Shown: in pieces, positions 1 to 10,621 of the stretch
Layout: every line of letters begins with the position of its first letter
Numbering within the stretch: position 1 is the first letter of the stretch
Source of the DNA: Takakia lepidozioides
Lineage: Eukaryota > Streptophyta > Takakiopsida > Takakiales > Takakiaceae
Assembly: GCA_030704615.1 (NCBI GenBank)
Contig: JAKLZA010000318.1
Location: 1 to 45,000 of the forward strand
DNA length: 45,000 nucleotides
Reading direction: 5' to 3'
The notes under the pieces: generated by a model
What the model saw: only the letters and a program-made list of their open reading frames with translations
Databases searched by the model: none
What the model was told of the DNA's origin: nothing
Made by a program: the position numbers and the translations under genes

Positions 1-514
1 TACCGTCTTCGCCACGTTCACCATTTTCCACATCTTCCGTAGACAGCTCTGGCTTCAATGTGTTCTTTTTAGATCCGGCAGCGATGGAGGGCCGATTGTC
101 GGGCTGTGTCACGTATCCTTTCCTCCTCAACTAAGTTCGCTTGTAGTTTACCAGGTGTTTTCCAACTGTTCCCCTGGAAGCGCTCATCAGCATCTTCTCC
201 TTCCTCTGCGCCTTTCGCACACGCTCTGTTGTTTGGAAGTACAATGGCGCCGATTCTATGTCTCGGCCACTCCCACAGGGAGCAGTCACGATGGGTTCTG
301 CCACTCTGTTTAGTCATAACTAAAATATCGGGTTGTCAAAGAAATAATCAAGAAGCCTACCACTTTGCAGTTCTTGATAGTGGTTGGCCTAACTTAGCTA
401 TCTAGCGGGCGCATTAGAGAAGAAGTTGAAATGGCTAAGTCCTACACAGCTACGGCGTCAACGTTTCTTGGAGCCCTCCGGCACGCGAAGTCTTTTTTTT
501 TCCCATTGCTCTAG
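1..514. other. No gene supported
   Basis: Short open frames exist on both strands (69-317 minus, 106-405 plus), but they overlap, show no domain I recognise and have no relative elsewhere in the window. A pyrimidine tract ending in CTAG at 490-514 looks like the acceptor of the exon that starts at 515, so this stretch may be intron or upstream sequence of that gene. Confidence 0.3.
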
Positions 515-1762
515 GTTGATTTGAGTAGGTATGGCAATGTGAACAAGCCCTCTATTCAGGAGTCTCCCAGCACATGGTCCTATTTGCATTGTGATCTCAC
601 AGATAGGCTTGGTTTCACAACTGTCAATGTTACTGTGTTCGGGTCATTGGTCCAAACACACTCAGAGAAGTTCTGCAAAGGCGCTTATGTGCGCTTGGAG
701 AATTTCTCCGTGCGTCCTAAGCTTAAGTTCGAGAGAGGTGATTTGGTGTACTGTTTGAAGATTACCTCCGTCACCCTTGTGCAGGTCATAGCACCATTTC
801 AGAGCCCTCCAATACTCAACTTCTTTTGCAAAGACACCATCAGTGCTTTCTCAAACGATTCCATGAGAAGTTTGCTACCGCCACTAATGCTGTGGTGGTT
901 ATAGGAGTACGTGGTCAGGTGGAACAGCGTTTCGAGCTGACAGTGGCGGATGGGGCCTTTTCAGCTGGATGTTCAGATTGTAAGTCTCTTACCATTTGTT
1001 TGCTTTTCGCCTTTTCTTTGTTATGCTATTTTAAACTTATTATGGAGTAGTAATGGTATTGTTTGAGTGTATGGAGGTCAGTTTTCTGCCAGCGTTCCAT
1101 GCAGAATATGAGCGGTTAGTCCAGCAGTTTCGTAGGGGAGGTGCTACATATGCAATTTTCAAAAACATTGGGGCAACTCAGAGCGGTGACATGCGGCTGG
1201 TCACACTCCCTTGTACCATTTTCGCTCATGTTTTGCATGATGACACATGTGCCGCTTTGCAGCGAGTGCATAATGCCCAACAGCCCATGGAGGACATGGC
1301 ATAGCTACATAGGTAATGATTTATTTTTATTTTCAAGGTTTCTCCTCTTTCTATTTGTTTTGCAATTGCATTATCTTCTCATCTCTAACACCTTTGGGGA
1401 TTTTTTACATCACCTCGCCTTCCACTCCACCCTTCAAACGAGTGTGTGCCACATGTGGCCTCGAGGACATAGCACGTCAGGATGACGACTTGTTCTTTTG
1501 TAATGCTTGCAAAACAGCAAGTCACTGTGCCCTTCATGTTTGCATAGCTGGTAGCATTCAGGGTGTGGATGGGATTGTGCAGGTGTATGTCAATTCAGAT
1601 TGGGTGGAGGCCATAGTGGGCATGATCGAGGAAGATCTGAAAAATGCTCATAGAACAGACAGACTTTCCATCATCGAGGCGTTCTCTAGCGTGCGTCATG
1701 TGGGACGGTTTTCTTTGAACCCTGTGGGGGATTTGGTTGGATTTGAAGAACATGCAGCATAG
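515..1762 (+). CDS. OB-fold / zinc-ribbon protein, RPA1-like (multi-exon, 5' end not seen)
   Basis: The first exon opens after a clear acceptor at 511-514 and encodes an OB-fold-like stretch: alternating beta strands around VNVTVFGSLV, then GAYVRLENFSV. A second block (about 826-977) ends at a GTAAGT donor and is again beta-rich (VVVIGVRGQVEQRFELTV). Further coding blocks lie at about 1093-1311 and 1400-1762. The last contains a four-cysteine zinc ribbon, CATCG then 13 residues then CNAC, followed by beta strands and ending GFEEHAA-stop. Several OB folds plus a zinc ribbon within the last one is the layout of the large subunit of replication protein A, which binds single-stranded DNA. The order fits RPA1 or an RPA1-like paralogue, but exon joins are uncertain and the N-terminus is absent, so it may be a fragment or element cargo. 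Helitrons often carry RPA genes, but no Rep/helicase is present here. Confidence 0.45.
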
Positions 1763-2027
1763 TTCTTTTGCTGCATTCAAGAGCATGCTAGACTAGAGGG
1801 CTGCTTTCAGGTGTATCAACCTTTACAATAGTTTAGTGTATGCTCGGATTTCCTCGGATTAACTTGGACTTCCTACATCTATAGGCTATTTGGTTTCATG
1901 GTGCTGCTTCATATGTGAAGCATTTTTCCTGAGCATCTCTACTTCGTCAAAGTAGTTCTTACCATGACAATAGAGCCCACACAACATGATTGGATTTTAT
2001 TAATCCATTTTTGTGAGTTGTGTGTGA

Positions 2028-2454
2028 AGGCGACTGCCGAAGAGCCTTCCAACACCCCAGGATTTCAGAATATGGTCTCGTTCTTTGAGAGGGTGTGTGC
2101 AGACAAGGATTGTAAGAGGGGCGGAAATGCCACCGAGTGGTCTTGCGATATGATCATCTTGGATATTCCGGACGGAGAGCCTGTGGAAGGACTGCAAGCT
2201 TTGCCATCTTGGAACAGGTACTCGGAGGACTTTTGGAAGAAAGGATTCGGGCTTGCCCGCAAGGTGTTGGACGACAGAGGCTGTGTGGTTGTCCTGGCGA
2301 GCAGAGGAAAAAACACTCAGACAAGAATTGCGAAGTGGACCCACAAGAGCGCCGTCCCGATTCTGAAAAAGAAGTGGACGTGCATCAACACACTGGGCCT
2401 TCGGTCGGAAGGGAAGAAGGTGATTACGACACTGGCACTCGTCCATTCATTTGC
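2028..2454 (+). pseudogene. Detached exon-7 fragment of the ParB-methyltransferase gene
   Basis: The frame from about 2028 is nearly identical to the 3' part of exon 7 of the large minus-strand genes (compare 6303-6720 and 33184-33600). It includes the motif-IV region ILDIPDGEPVEG and the helix ending VLDDRGCVVVLAS. Similarity starts abruptly near GTGTGAAGGCGACTGCC and stops abruptly after ATTTGCTTG, just past the exon-7 donor into the intron. No other exons accompany it, so it is a captured or leftover piece. Most differences from copy A are single substitutions, so the fragment is young. It ends about 30 bases before the CATGAGC-rich element end at 2486. Confidence 0.8.
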
Positions 2455-2943
2455 TTGTGTCGCGGCCCTTTGCCTTGAGGGGGGGCTGCTATTTCATGAG
2501 CCATGAGCCATGAGCGGCATGAGCCATGAGCAGAGTCGTAAGTGTGGAAAAAAAACATGAGCAGCACTATTTTCCGGAAATGAGTGTCCGCGGAATAGGG
2601 TTTAGGGTGCCACGGTCATAGGGGGAGAAGGACCTCCCGATGAAGGAGGTTCGGCAATGTTATTTAGAATTATATATTGAAAGGCAATGTTTCGCGAATG
2701 GTAGGGTGGTACTGCTCTGTACAATGGGGGCCCATTTCAGCCTACCAGCCATTTGCAAAATTCACCCACACTCCCAATCCCAAACGAAATGAGCAATGAC
2801 GCATTCTCGGAACGATGGACACAGAATAGAATAAAAAGAGGGCACAATGAGGTTTTTATTGATCCACATGAATTGCATTTGAAGCACGTCTACTGTGCTG
2901 ATTGTGCCCTCAAATCTTGAGCCCTGTGCCTACTGAATACAAG
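2455..2943. other. Non-coding left end of element A
   Basis: No credible gene. The stretch opens with the CATGAGC-rich end (2486-2562) and then holds AT-rich sequence with a GGTTTAGGGT run near 2599. It lies downstream of the minus-strand accessory gene that stops at 2944, so it is probably its 3' flank and the subterminal region of the element. Confidence 0.4.
2486..2562. repeat. Terminal inverted repeat-like end with CATGAGC subterminal repeats
   Basis: CTATTTCATGAGC followed by repeated CATGAGCC / CATGAGCGG copies. Read in reverse complement, the right ends of copies A (17036-17114) and B (44030-44097) begin with the same CTATTTCATGAGC and carry the same repeated motif. The match is short and then rearranged, so this is a TIR-like end with subterminal repeats, not a long perfect TIR. 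I found no target-site duplication around it. Confidence 0.55.
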
Positions 2944-3507
2944 TCACGTTGTCAATGGGACTTCGACTGCTCTCAGAACTAGCTCATGAGTCATGGGGCT
3001 CCTCCATGTAAAGTCGATTGCAGCCGTTGTACCGCCCCTAGTGATGTTCACCACAATGTCCTGCCCTTCAATCATACCACCATCGAATATGGAAATCTTC
3101 ACGTTTTCGTCGTCCACACCAATGCGAATGTCCCCATACAATGGAGAAGAGGAGCGCACTCCTCGAGGAGAATAGGTCTCTCCGATGGAGTCCACCCACG
3201 TCCAGTGGCAGCAGTTCCACCGCAACAGCATAGCAGTGCGCCTTCTTCTGCATGGGTGACCGTCGTAGCTGGGAAAATCGGAATCGAGGATGCGCAGGAG
3301 CCACGGACTCCTCAGACCAAGATCGTCACCCCGCTCGAAGGCGTAGTGGCCTACGATATACTCAAAAGCCACCAATGTTTCCACAATCGAACCAGTATCT
3401 TCTGTGTAATCTGTGTACCAGATAACAATGTCTCCCGATGTGGCCGAATACATTGCATAATCGATGCCTCCAAAGGGGCAGTCGTCCCGGTTCCGGAAGC
3501 ACGGCAT
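2944..3507 (-). CDS. Conserved accessory protein of the element, unknown function (187 aa)
   Basis: I do not recognise this family. The open frame extends to 3618, but the start at 3507 (MPCFRNRDDC) is chosen because it lines up with the start of the homologous gene at 20759-21325 (MACRDPINC) and gives 187 against 188 residues. Shared features in order: an N-terminal cysteine pair, a DIxI strand, an FEY/LEY motif, RGD-x-L-x-R/L with a following WxLRIxD block, a basic RRxTAxLxxW segment rich in Trp and Cys, YGDIxI, ISIFDG/ILIYDG, and a C-terminal THELV/SHELV before the stop. The pattern suggests a small, mostly beta, possibly metal-binding domain. No signal peptide or membrane segment is seen. 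In both loci the start faces a palindrome array, which may hold its promoter. Confidence 0.6.
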   Translation of the reverse strand: MPCFRNRDDCPFGGIDYAMYSATSGDIVIWYTDYTEDTGSIVETLVAFEYIVGHYAFERGDDLGLRSPWLLRILDSDFPSYDGHPCRRRRTAMLLRWNCCHWTWVDSIGETYSPRGVRSSSPLYGDIRIGVDDENVKISIFDGGMIEGQDIVVNITRGGTTAAIDFTWRSPMTHELVLRAVEVPLTT

Positions 3508-3618
3508 CCTTGCAAAGGAGGACCTGAGGACGACTTGGATGCCGATGACCTTGCGGACAGCTACGAAGCCCTTAGATTTTGGAAATGATACGAAGCGGAA
3601 GAGCAGTCCGGCCTCCAA

Positions 3619-4135
3619 AATGGAGCATCTGGGTCACACGTACCCACCGACGGAGGTGGAACGTGTTCATCACGCCAGCGGTGGATGAAGCCATACATCT
3701 TTCTCATCAACAAGTTATAGTTTGAGATCTGCCACCGAAGTCCATCCCCCCGGATGGAAATTCGGCGCCGCATTTACATCGAAGAGGGGATGGACTTCGT
3801 CGTGTCCAGTGGCTATCGGCCCACCTGGCAGTGACTGCCCATAGTTTGCATGGCAGGGTAGGAAACTGAAACGGCTACATTCATGCAGCAGCCAATCTTC
3901 ATCGGTCCAGGATCCTGTACGGGGGAAATTTAAATGTGCCCTGGAGTGTGCCCTGGAATGTACCTCACTTCTGTATGACTGTGTTTCATTGTGTTGAATA
4001 ACTCTCGGATTTGGCCCACTGTTTACAATTTGATGTCTCATTTCTACAATTTGTCTGTCTGGTTGAATAAAGCAGAGTAACCGGTATGTGAGTCATGTGT
4101 CAAGAATATACCAGAGTAACGCCATGTCGGACATT
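3619..4135. other. Upstream region of the accessory gene
   Basis: No gene supported. It contains one palindrome of the diverged type at 3751-3780 (GGATGGAAATTCGGCGCCGC and its degraded partner arm) and a short direct repeat of TGTGCCCTGGA near 3938-3960. It probably holds the promoter of the minus-strand gene. Confidence 0.4.
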
Positions 4136-4880
4136 GAAATGCGGCACCGCATTTCCATGTCGGCATGAAATGCGGCGCCGCATTTCCATGTCGGCATCGA
4201 AATGCGGCACCGCATTTCCATGTCGGACATCGAAATGCGGCACCGCATTTCCATGTCGGACAAGAAAATGCGGTGGATCATTTCCGTCCAGGTACACGAA
4301 ATACCAACACGGGTCTATAAATTGATCAGAAAACGAGGTTGGCATTGCAAATGCGGCGACGCATTTCCAGCTTGGCAATGGAAACTTCTTTTTGGACAAG
4401 GGAATGCGGTGCCGCATTTCCGTCCAACACTTCGAAAAGTGCACCTATTTCCGACCAGCGCGATGGAATGCGTTACCGCATTTCCGAGAGAGGGTCTGCA
4501 AATTGACAAATTGCGATGTCCGTTCTGGAAATGCGGCGCCGCATTTCCATGTCCGTCATCGATTTTTTTTTACAATGGAATGCGGTGCCAGTTTTTGCTG
4601 ATGGGTCTGCAGTTCGAACAACCACCATCCCCAATATGGAAATGCGGCACCGCATTTCCAATCCCGCCATGTCGGCCTCCTTGTTCGACCTCCTTGTTCG
4701 ACCTCTGTAAGCGTGGTGGCATCCATGCAATGAGCGGGAGAGGCCAAAACTGGCGTGTGGACAAAGGAAATTTTGGAAATGCGGCACCGCATTCCCAATT
4801 CAGATTACTTTTTACTATGCCAACATTGAAATGGAAAAATTAGTCCCTCCCCTGTTTTGGAAATGCGGTGCCGCATTTCC
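4136..4880. repeat. Left palindrome array of element A
   Basis: About 13 copies of a palindrome whose centre is AAATGCGGYRCCGCATTT, at about 4136, 4167, 4199, 4232, 4264 (decayed), 4347, 4402, 4463, 4526, 4576 (half), 4638, 4775 and 4859, plus a remnant near 4911. The first five are spaced 31-33 bp apart with an ATGTCGGACAT-like spacer; later ones are irregular. The array lies beyond the 3' end of the methyltransferase gene and upstream of the accessory gene. Confidence 0.9.
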
Positions 4881-6238
4881 AAAAGAGGTTCTTAGAGTTG
4901 CCAAAATTTTGGAAATGCCCTGACCCATTTCTGATTTTGGGAGCGTCCTGGTTTGGGCGATTGTGTGGCTGGAATGCACACTGGAGAGGGGTCACGAATG
5001 TCGGGCAGAATTTTCTTTATATACTCTGGAAGAGAATTTACATTTACAGAGACTTCATTAAAATTCTATTAATCTTGAAAATCATCGGAATCCTCATCCT
5101 GTTCTAGACTGTCCTGCTCCTCCTCCACCCCCTCAGTGCCTCTCTCATCTCCAGCGGACTGCTCGTTGGCCAGGCTTTCGAAAATCCCATCTTCCCCTTG
5201 CGGAACTGTCCATCTCACCTCCGTTGGGTCGTCCTCCTCCCTGTCTGCGTCGCTCTCATCCGCTGAATCACATATGTACTTTCGTACTCGTCTACCTGTC
5301 TGAGCTGCTGCCAACTCTTTCCTTATCCTTCTGTCCTCCCTAGCCCTCTCCAAAATCTGCTCTACTTTACTGGGATTCTCACTTCTTCTAATCGCTGTAT
5401 TTGCGAGTTTAGCTGCATAACTAGGAAGGGAGTAGTCCCTCACCGGGCTCGTCATGAAGTCGGCCCTCGCAAAGAACGGGACATTCTTCCTGGCAGGAAG
5501 TGTAGGCCCTACATGTTTCGACCCGGACCCTGCAATCCTGCACATGACAATCATCAACGAGACTAATGAGAACCACAGTCGGGAAATTCCTTTGACATAA
5601 ATGACCCAGAAGGCTTTGCAAACTTACAATGTTTGCACTCACTCGTATTCCGGGTTCTCCTCTGCATCAATGTCCACTGTGTCTTCCTCGGACTCCGACG
5701 AATCCGAGGAGACTTCCGCTCTGTCGGGAGCCTTCACATTCCGTTGCAGCCCCTCCAGATGGGATCCCCACACGGATGAATCCTCCTCGTAGGCAAAGAG
5801 GTGCCGGTCGGAAAACCGCCCAGCCCACATTGAGGCACCTGTTACAATGCCATCCACACATTACCACATGGCGCTTCAGATGTTGCGAACTACATCCTAA
5901 CGAGAATTTGCAGAACAGCAGAGATCAAGATTCTGCATACCTGTCCCACAGATGAGGTCCAGCACTGTGCCCTCCACGTCTGTGCATGTCTCCATAATTG
6001 TCTGAATGAAGGCAGGGCTCCGAGTCCGTGAGTACCGCAGGGGTTCCGTTGAAGTGAGGCTATGAGGGAGAAGTTCCTTGGGAACGTTGTTGAACAGAAC
6101 GTCGTAATCGAGTGGGTCGCAGTTCGGGTCAACCTTTCCTCCCTCCTTCCGGAAAGCAAAGGTGGAGTTTTCCTTCACAAAGCAGTATGCATCGAACTGC
6201 TTCGTCTGCATACACAGGGGGAAAACGATTAGAAACCG

Positions 6239-6255
6239 AATGCGGCACCGCATTT
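6239..6255. repeat. Palindrome in intron 7 of the methyltransferase gene (copy A)
   Basis: AATGCGGCACCGCATTT, a single palindrome unit inside the intron between exons 7 and 8. The equivalent intron of copy B holds the same unit at 33119-33135. Confidence 0.85.
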
Positions 6256-7498
6256 GAAAGCACCCAAGCAAATAAATGGACGAGTGCCAGTGTCGTAATC
6301 ACCTTCTTCCCTTCCGACCGAAGGCCCAGTGTGTTGATGCACGTCCACTTCTTTTTCAGAATCGGGACGGCGCTCTTGCGGGTCCACTTCGCAATTCCTG
6401 TCTGAGTGTTTTTTCCTCTGCTCGCCAGGACAACCACACAGCCTCTGTCGTCCAACACCATGCGGGCAAGCCCGAATCCTTTCTTCCAAAAGTCCTCCGA
6501 GTACCTGTTCCAAGATGGCAAAGCTTGCAGTCCTTCCACAGGCTCTCCGTCCGGAATATCCAAGATGATCATATCGCAAGACCACTCGGTGGCATTTCCG
6601 CCCCTCCTACAATCCTTGTCTGCACACACCCTCTCAAAGAACGAGACCATATTCTGAAATCCTGGGGTGTCGGAAGGCTCTTCGGCAGTCGCCTTCTTCA
6701 GTGCTCTGCCCTTCAGACCCTCCATGGTCTTCATGTATGCCAACTTGGCTGCCCGTCCATCCAAAGCCGCCAAGAAACTCTCATTTACACACTGGACTAC
6801 AGTTTCGGGAGCCACTTTCGGCCTCTTCATTTCCACCGGCTCGAAAGGGTGCCCCCCTGGGGGGTTGAAGAGTGCCTTCTTTGCCGAGCCAGTTCTCGTG
6901 CCTCTGGTGACAACGGTGGGCACAGGGGAGGCAGCCTGCGTTTGGGGGGGTGGGCTGGTTGCAAAGTCTCCATCGGAGTCCTCTTCCTCACCCTCTTCCT
7001 GAACAGGCTGTTTCTGCTTCTTCGTTTTGGCGGGTGTCACAACAGCTGCTCCTTGCTGGCGAGTCCTCTTCTTCGACCCCTTCTGTTGGGCCTGCACAGC
7101 TGCATCCACCGTCTTTTGTGCCATCTCAGCTGCCTTTCTGGATTCTTCCAGAGCAGCAGATTCCTTTGCCGACTTTGGCCCAGCAGGGACACGTCTTTCC
7201 TTTCTCTTCTCTTCTGCCAAGGCGTGCAGATCTTTCTCAGACTCGTCAACAATACCGCCAGACATGTCCAGGTACCACGGGCATCCAACGAGATGCGCGG
7301 GATGCCATTGTTTCTGCATCTCGGGTGTGTAGACACAGCTTGGGCCCGCCACGGTCCAAGCCATGAAGAACGGGGGCTCTTGAGCCAGGGCCCCTGTCTG
7401 AAGGAGCACGTATTTCATATACCTGCAAGGCAGTCAGCATGCGTGAGCAAAACTTGAGACCAACCTACTGGCAGAGTGCCACCGAAAACATAAAATGC

Positions 7499-7519
7499 GA
7501 ATGCGGTGCCGCATTTCCG
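7499..7519. repeat. Palindrome in intron 6 of the methyltransferase gene (copy A)
   Basis: A single unit with a GGTGCC core inside the intron between exons 6 and 7, repeated in copy B at 34378-34398. Confidence 0.85.
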
Positions 7520-8705
7520 AGACAAACCTCGTAACCAGGCTTCGCATACAAGGGCAGCTGTGCTTCACCTGTAAACAATTCGCATTGCAGCTTTCCCCGC
7601 TCCCTCCTGATGTGTAAACTCCACGCTCCTTCTTGCTGTCTGTAGCTCTCTGGCGAAAAGGTTGTCCTTGTACGCACATCTGAAACGTGTCACGTAGTCT
7701 TCCAATGTCTGTGTTCCATCCCATTTGACGTACAAGCCGAACGAATTTGTGTGCATTACGACTTGCTCCTTTGCATTCGACATTACCTGCCATTCCCAAA
7801 TGCATTGTCACGTAGCAGTTCAGGGAATTCATGTCAGAAAAGCAAATCTGGGGAAGTACCTTGAATTACCTGGAACCACCAAGTCATACGGTTGAGCCAC
7901 ACATCCACTGCAGGGTCGGAAACTTCCAGTGGAAAAGACCACATTGTCCTTATGCTCTCGGATGCATTCCAGATCGACAGCCACCGTGTCTGCCATTTCC
8001 GATCCAATGTCAGTGGCTGGAAGAGAGTGGCTATTGCTAGGAAGGAAATTCAGTGCATTGAAACCTCACCTTCTCTTTCGCCTCCACACATGCCGTTGAG
8101 AGGTGATGCAGTTTCTCCAATTGCATGGTCGGCTGCATGGCCCGAGAATAGTGTTTTGCAATCTCGGGGATGAAGTCCTTTCCAAGTGCCGGATCTGCAA
8201 TTGCCACCAGCTTCACAAGCTTTGACTTGTATTTGGTTCTGGACTTGACACCGGCTTCCTTCAAGTGCTCAGTCAATGACTGCAACGTTTTGACCTGCCC
8301 CTCACTTTCCATGAAGAAGCGTTTGGCATGGGCCAAATCCAGCTTGATGTTTGACTGCCAACAAAAACATGCAGAAGCGTTACATTCGATTCATGTGGAA
8401 ACATTACTGGAAATTGGGGAAGGATGAGCAGAGGGAAATTGGAGCACGACTTACTTCGTATATCACCTCCACCATTCCATCCATAGTGAGACGATACCAT
8501 GTCCGGTCTGTTTTTGCAACGGCTTTCTGAATGAGCTCCGGCTCCAGCATTTCCGCAAACATCTGCGGATCAGTAAGACCAGTTTTCCTCACCCTGTACA
8601 GCATATGTGCCATGTGGGTATGCACGTACGCATTCTCAGTGACCCTGCAAGGCACACTCTCCAGTTCAGTACACGGAAGCACGGAATCAAACCAGAATGG
8701 AAACC

Positions 8706-8726
8706 GAAATGCGGCACCGCATTTCG
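8706..8726. repeat. Palindrome in intron 2 of the methyltransferase gene (copy A)
   Basis: CGAAATGCGGCACCGCATTT followed by CG, a single unit between exons 2 and 3, repeated in copy B at 35586-35606. It is a near-perfect inverted repeat of about 20 bases. Confidence 0.85.
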
Positions 8727-10278
8727 AATGTGCTAGGGAGGGTATGAGTATCTTACGAGTTGAGGTCCGCCATGGCATTCTTGAGGAGGGAGGAGTCTGC
8801 CGCCTTCACCTTGAGGATGACACACTCCACCATGTAATGCCAGCCAATGTGCTTGGCATGGTTCTGCTTGATGTACTCCCACCAGGCGAGAAGTCGGTGA
8901 TTCCCGTCCCACACAAAGAACATTTTTCCCGACATATGGCCGAAGTCGGGATCACCCTTCAGCGTCGCCTCGAATTCGTGGTTGCGAGTGTGCCAGTGGG
9001 TATCCCACGTTGACAATTCATCGGCAGTGGGTCCACGGGTTTCGCCGTCCTCATTCTCTATGGAAACGTAAAACGCTGCCGATCCCAGACGGTACCCTTC
9101 TCGAAATGCGAACTTGAGCTTATCCACATCTCCGGGAAGGGCCTGCCTGACGATGGGAAGGGAGACCATGCGACAGAGTGGGATTCGAAGAGTCCGCTGG
9201 AATACCCTGCTGCCCAGAACTCTGCCAATGCTACTGTGTGTCTCCTCCAACATTTTATCCGCTGCACTTTTGAAATCCTCCGGAGACATGTCTGTAGGTG
9301 CCGGTAGTGGCTGAGCAGCTGGAGCATCCTCAACTGGAGCTGCACTCTGGGGCCTGTGTGCGGGCAATTCTGCCACTGCAGAGGCCTCCTCCGGGCCTGC
9401 TAGCTCATCGGTGGTGAGGTCTGCCTGCGAACGTTCAGCGGCAGCACCCTCCTCCGGTACCAAATCGAGATCAACGGTCGATCCCATTGCCTTCGCTGCA
9501 GCAGAGTCGGCCCCAACATCTGCAGGCGGGAAATCCTCCAGGAACTGAGCTTCAGCTCGTGGAAGCGGTTTTGCGGGAGATTGTTCGCCGTCGCCCTGAT
9601 TGCCTTCTGCTTCCTCATCCTTGCAGGTGAAGGTGTCTGCTGCAATAGAATCTGTCTTCTACCCTGCTGCTTCATTCGCGTTGGGGGGGTGAATCGGCCT
9701 GAGCCGGTTCAGAAGCCAGTAGAGGGACGGGCTGCTTCTTCTTCGACTTTGCTGGAGAAGGGCCCGACCCCTGCTGGCGATTCTCCATGATCGAAGAACG
9801 CGAGTCGATCTCTGAGACTTTGAACTTGCCCTTCGAAGACGCGTCTTTGAATCGCAGAGGGCTAGGCCCGGCAGGAGTACCCGCGCTCGGGGATCGGGTG
9901 GGTGTACGTGCTGCAGCTAGCTCCTCGGACTCTTCCTGCGGCTCTTCGGATTCCTGCGATCCCTCCAGCACGTCCACCTTTCCTGTTAGGCATGCAAACA
10001 TGTTCTGCATTCAAGTCTCCTAGCATTCAGTCTAAGAATTACAGAAGCAAAATGGGGGGTTCGGTGCTCGATCAGCTGCGCGCAGCCCGATCGCATGGAG
10101 CTCTCACTGGTGGCTGGGTTGCCTGAGTGGCCTGCTGCTCGGAGATGGCAATCTCCTCCTGTAGACGCATCTGCTTCCTCCCCTTCGGCATTGGCCTACG
10201 TCCGAAGTATAATTTCCGGAGCTTGCGACGAGGTCTCCTGTCTGGTGCACGAACTCCCCCCCTCTCAGGTTCGAGCAT

Positions 10279-10621
10279 AAGAAGAACAGAGAGAGGGAAA
10301 AGGGCAAAGAGTGCAGATGGAAAGGGCGCGAGAGGGGTGACTGAGGAGACACGACAAAAGTAGATGAAACGGCGGTGATGCACCACTTGGGTTCGAAAGG
10401 TTGGACGAAAGTGTCTCCTCGTGGAGTTTGCGTCATTACGAAATTCGAATCGTTGAGGGTACGCCCGCCGTCCGAAAATCAAACATCATTATCCAACGGT
10501 CAGGCCGCGCCGCCTCATGCCCCTTCAGTCAGATAGAGTGCCGACATGTGCAGCAATTCCGTTGCTCCACGTGTTCACATTTCAAGGCATTTCCGTCCCA
10601 GCGTCTGATGAGTTGGAGCGA
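10279..10621. promoter_or_regulatory. 5' flank of the methyltransferase gene (copy A)
   Basis: No gene is supported here; the minus-strand frame continues upstream of the chosen start but is not conserved in the relative at 23960. It lies between the first exon and the central palindrome array, and should include the transcription start and 5' leader. I could not place a TATA box. Confidence 0.35.

Larger units (their letters stand above)
5069..10278 (-). pseudogene. ParB/Srx domain - beta-class DNA methyltransferase fusion, copy A (frameshifted)
   Basis: Ten exons, read from GT-AG signals and comparison with copy B: 10278-10108, 10004-8757, 8644-8455, 8354-8070, 8016-7870, 7847-7569, 7422-6303, 6205-5941, 5838-5643, 5537-5069. 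Domains: basic start (RRKLRKLYFGRR), a long Pro/Ala/Glu/Ser linker, a ParB/Srx-like domain with DGNHRLLAW, a helical middle region, a Lys/Glu-rich linker, then a methyltransferase fold with motif IV as ILDIPDGE and motif I as VLDLICGTG followed by AGR and FAYEED, and an acidic tail. Order IV before I is that of the beta class (N4-cytosine/N6-adenine enzymes). Breaks relative to copy B: one base missing in a G run near 9690, one near 9590, two near 7771. The start at 10278 is chosen because the relative at 23960 aligns there. Exon 7 is intact here, unlike in copy B. Confidence 0.8.

Noticed and set aside
515-2454. Helitron interpretation, from the RPA-like gene
   Set aside because: No Rep/helicase coding sequence or CTRR hairpin end was seen, and the recognised transposases are MULE-like.
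6276-7457. 393-codon plus-strand open frame (and its equivalent at 33405-34496)
   Set aside because: It is antisense to exon 7 of the methyltransferase gene; the minus strand shows the conserved motifs, splice sites and homologues.
5069-10278. C5-cytosine (DNMT-type) methyltransferase
   Set aside because: No PCQ, ENV or QxRxR motifs are present. The motif order (IV-like, then VLDLICGTG with AGR and FAYEED) fits the beta-class amino-methyltransferase layout.
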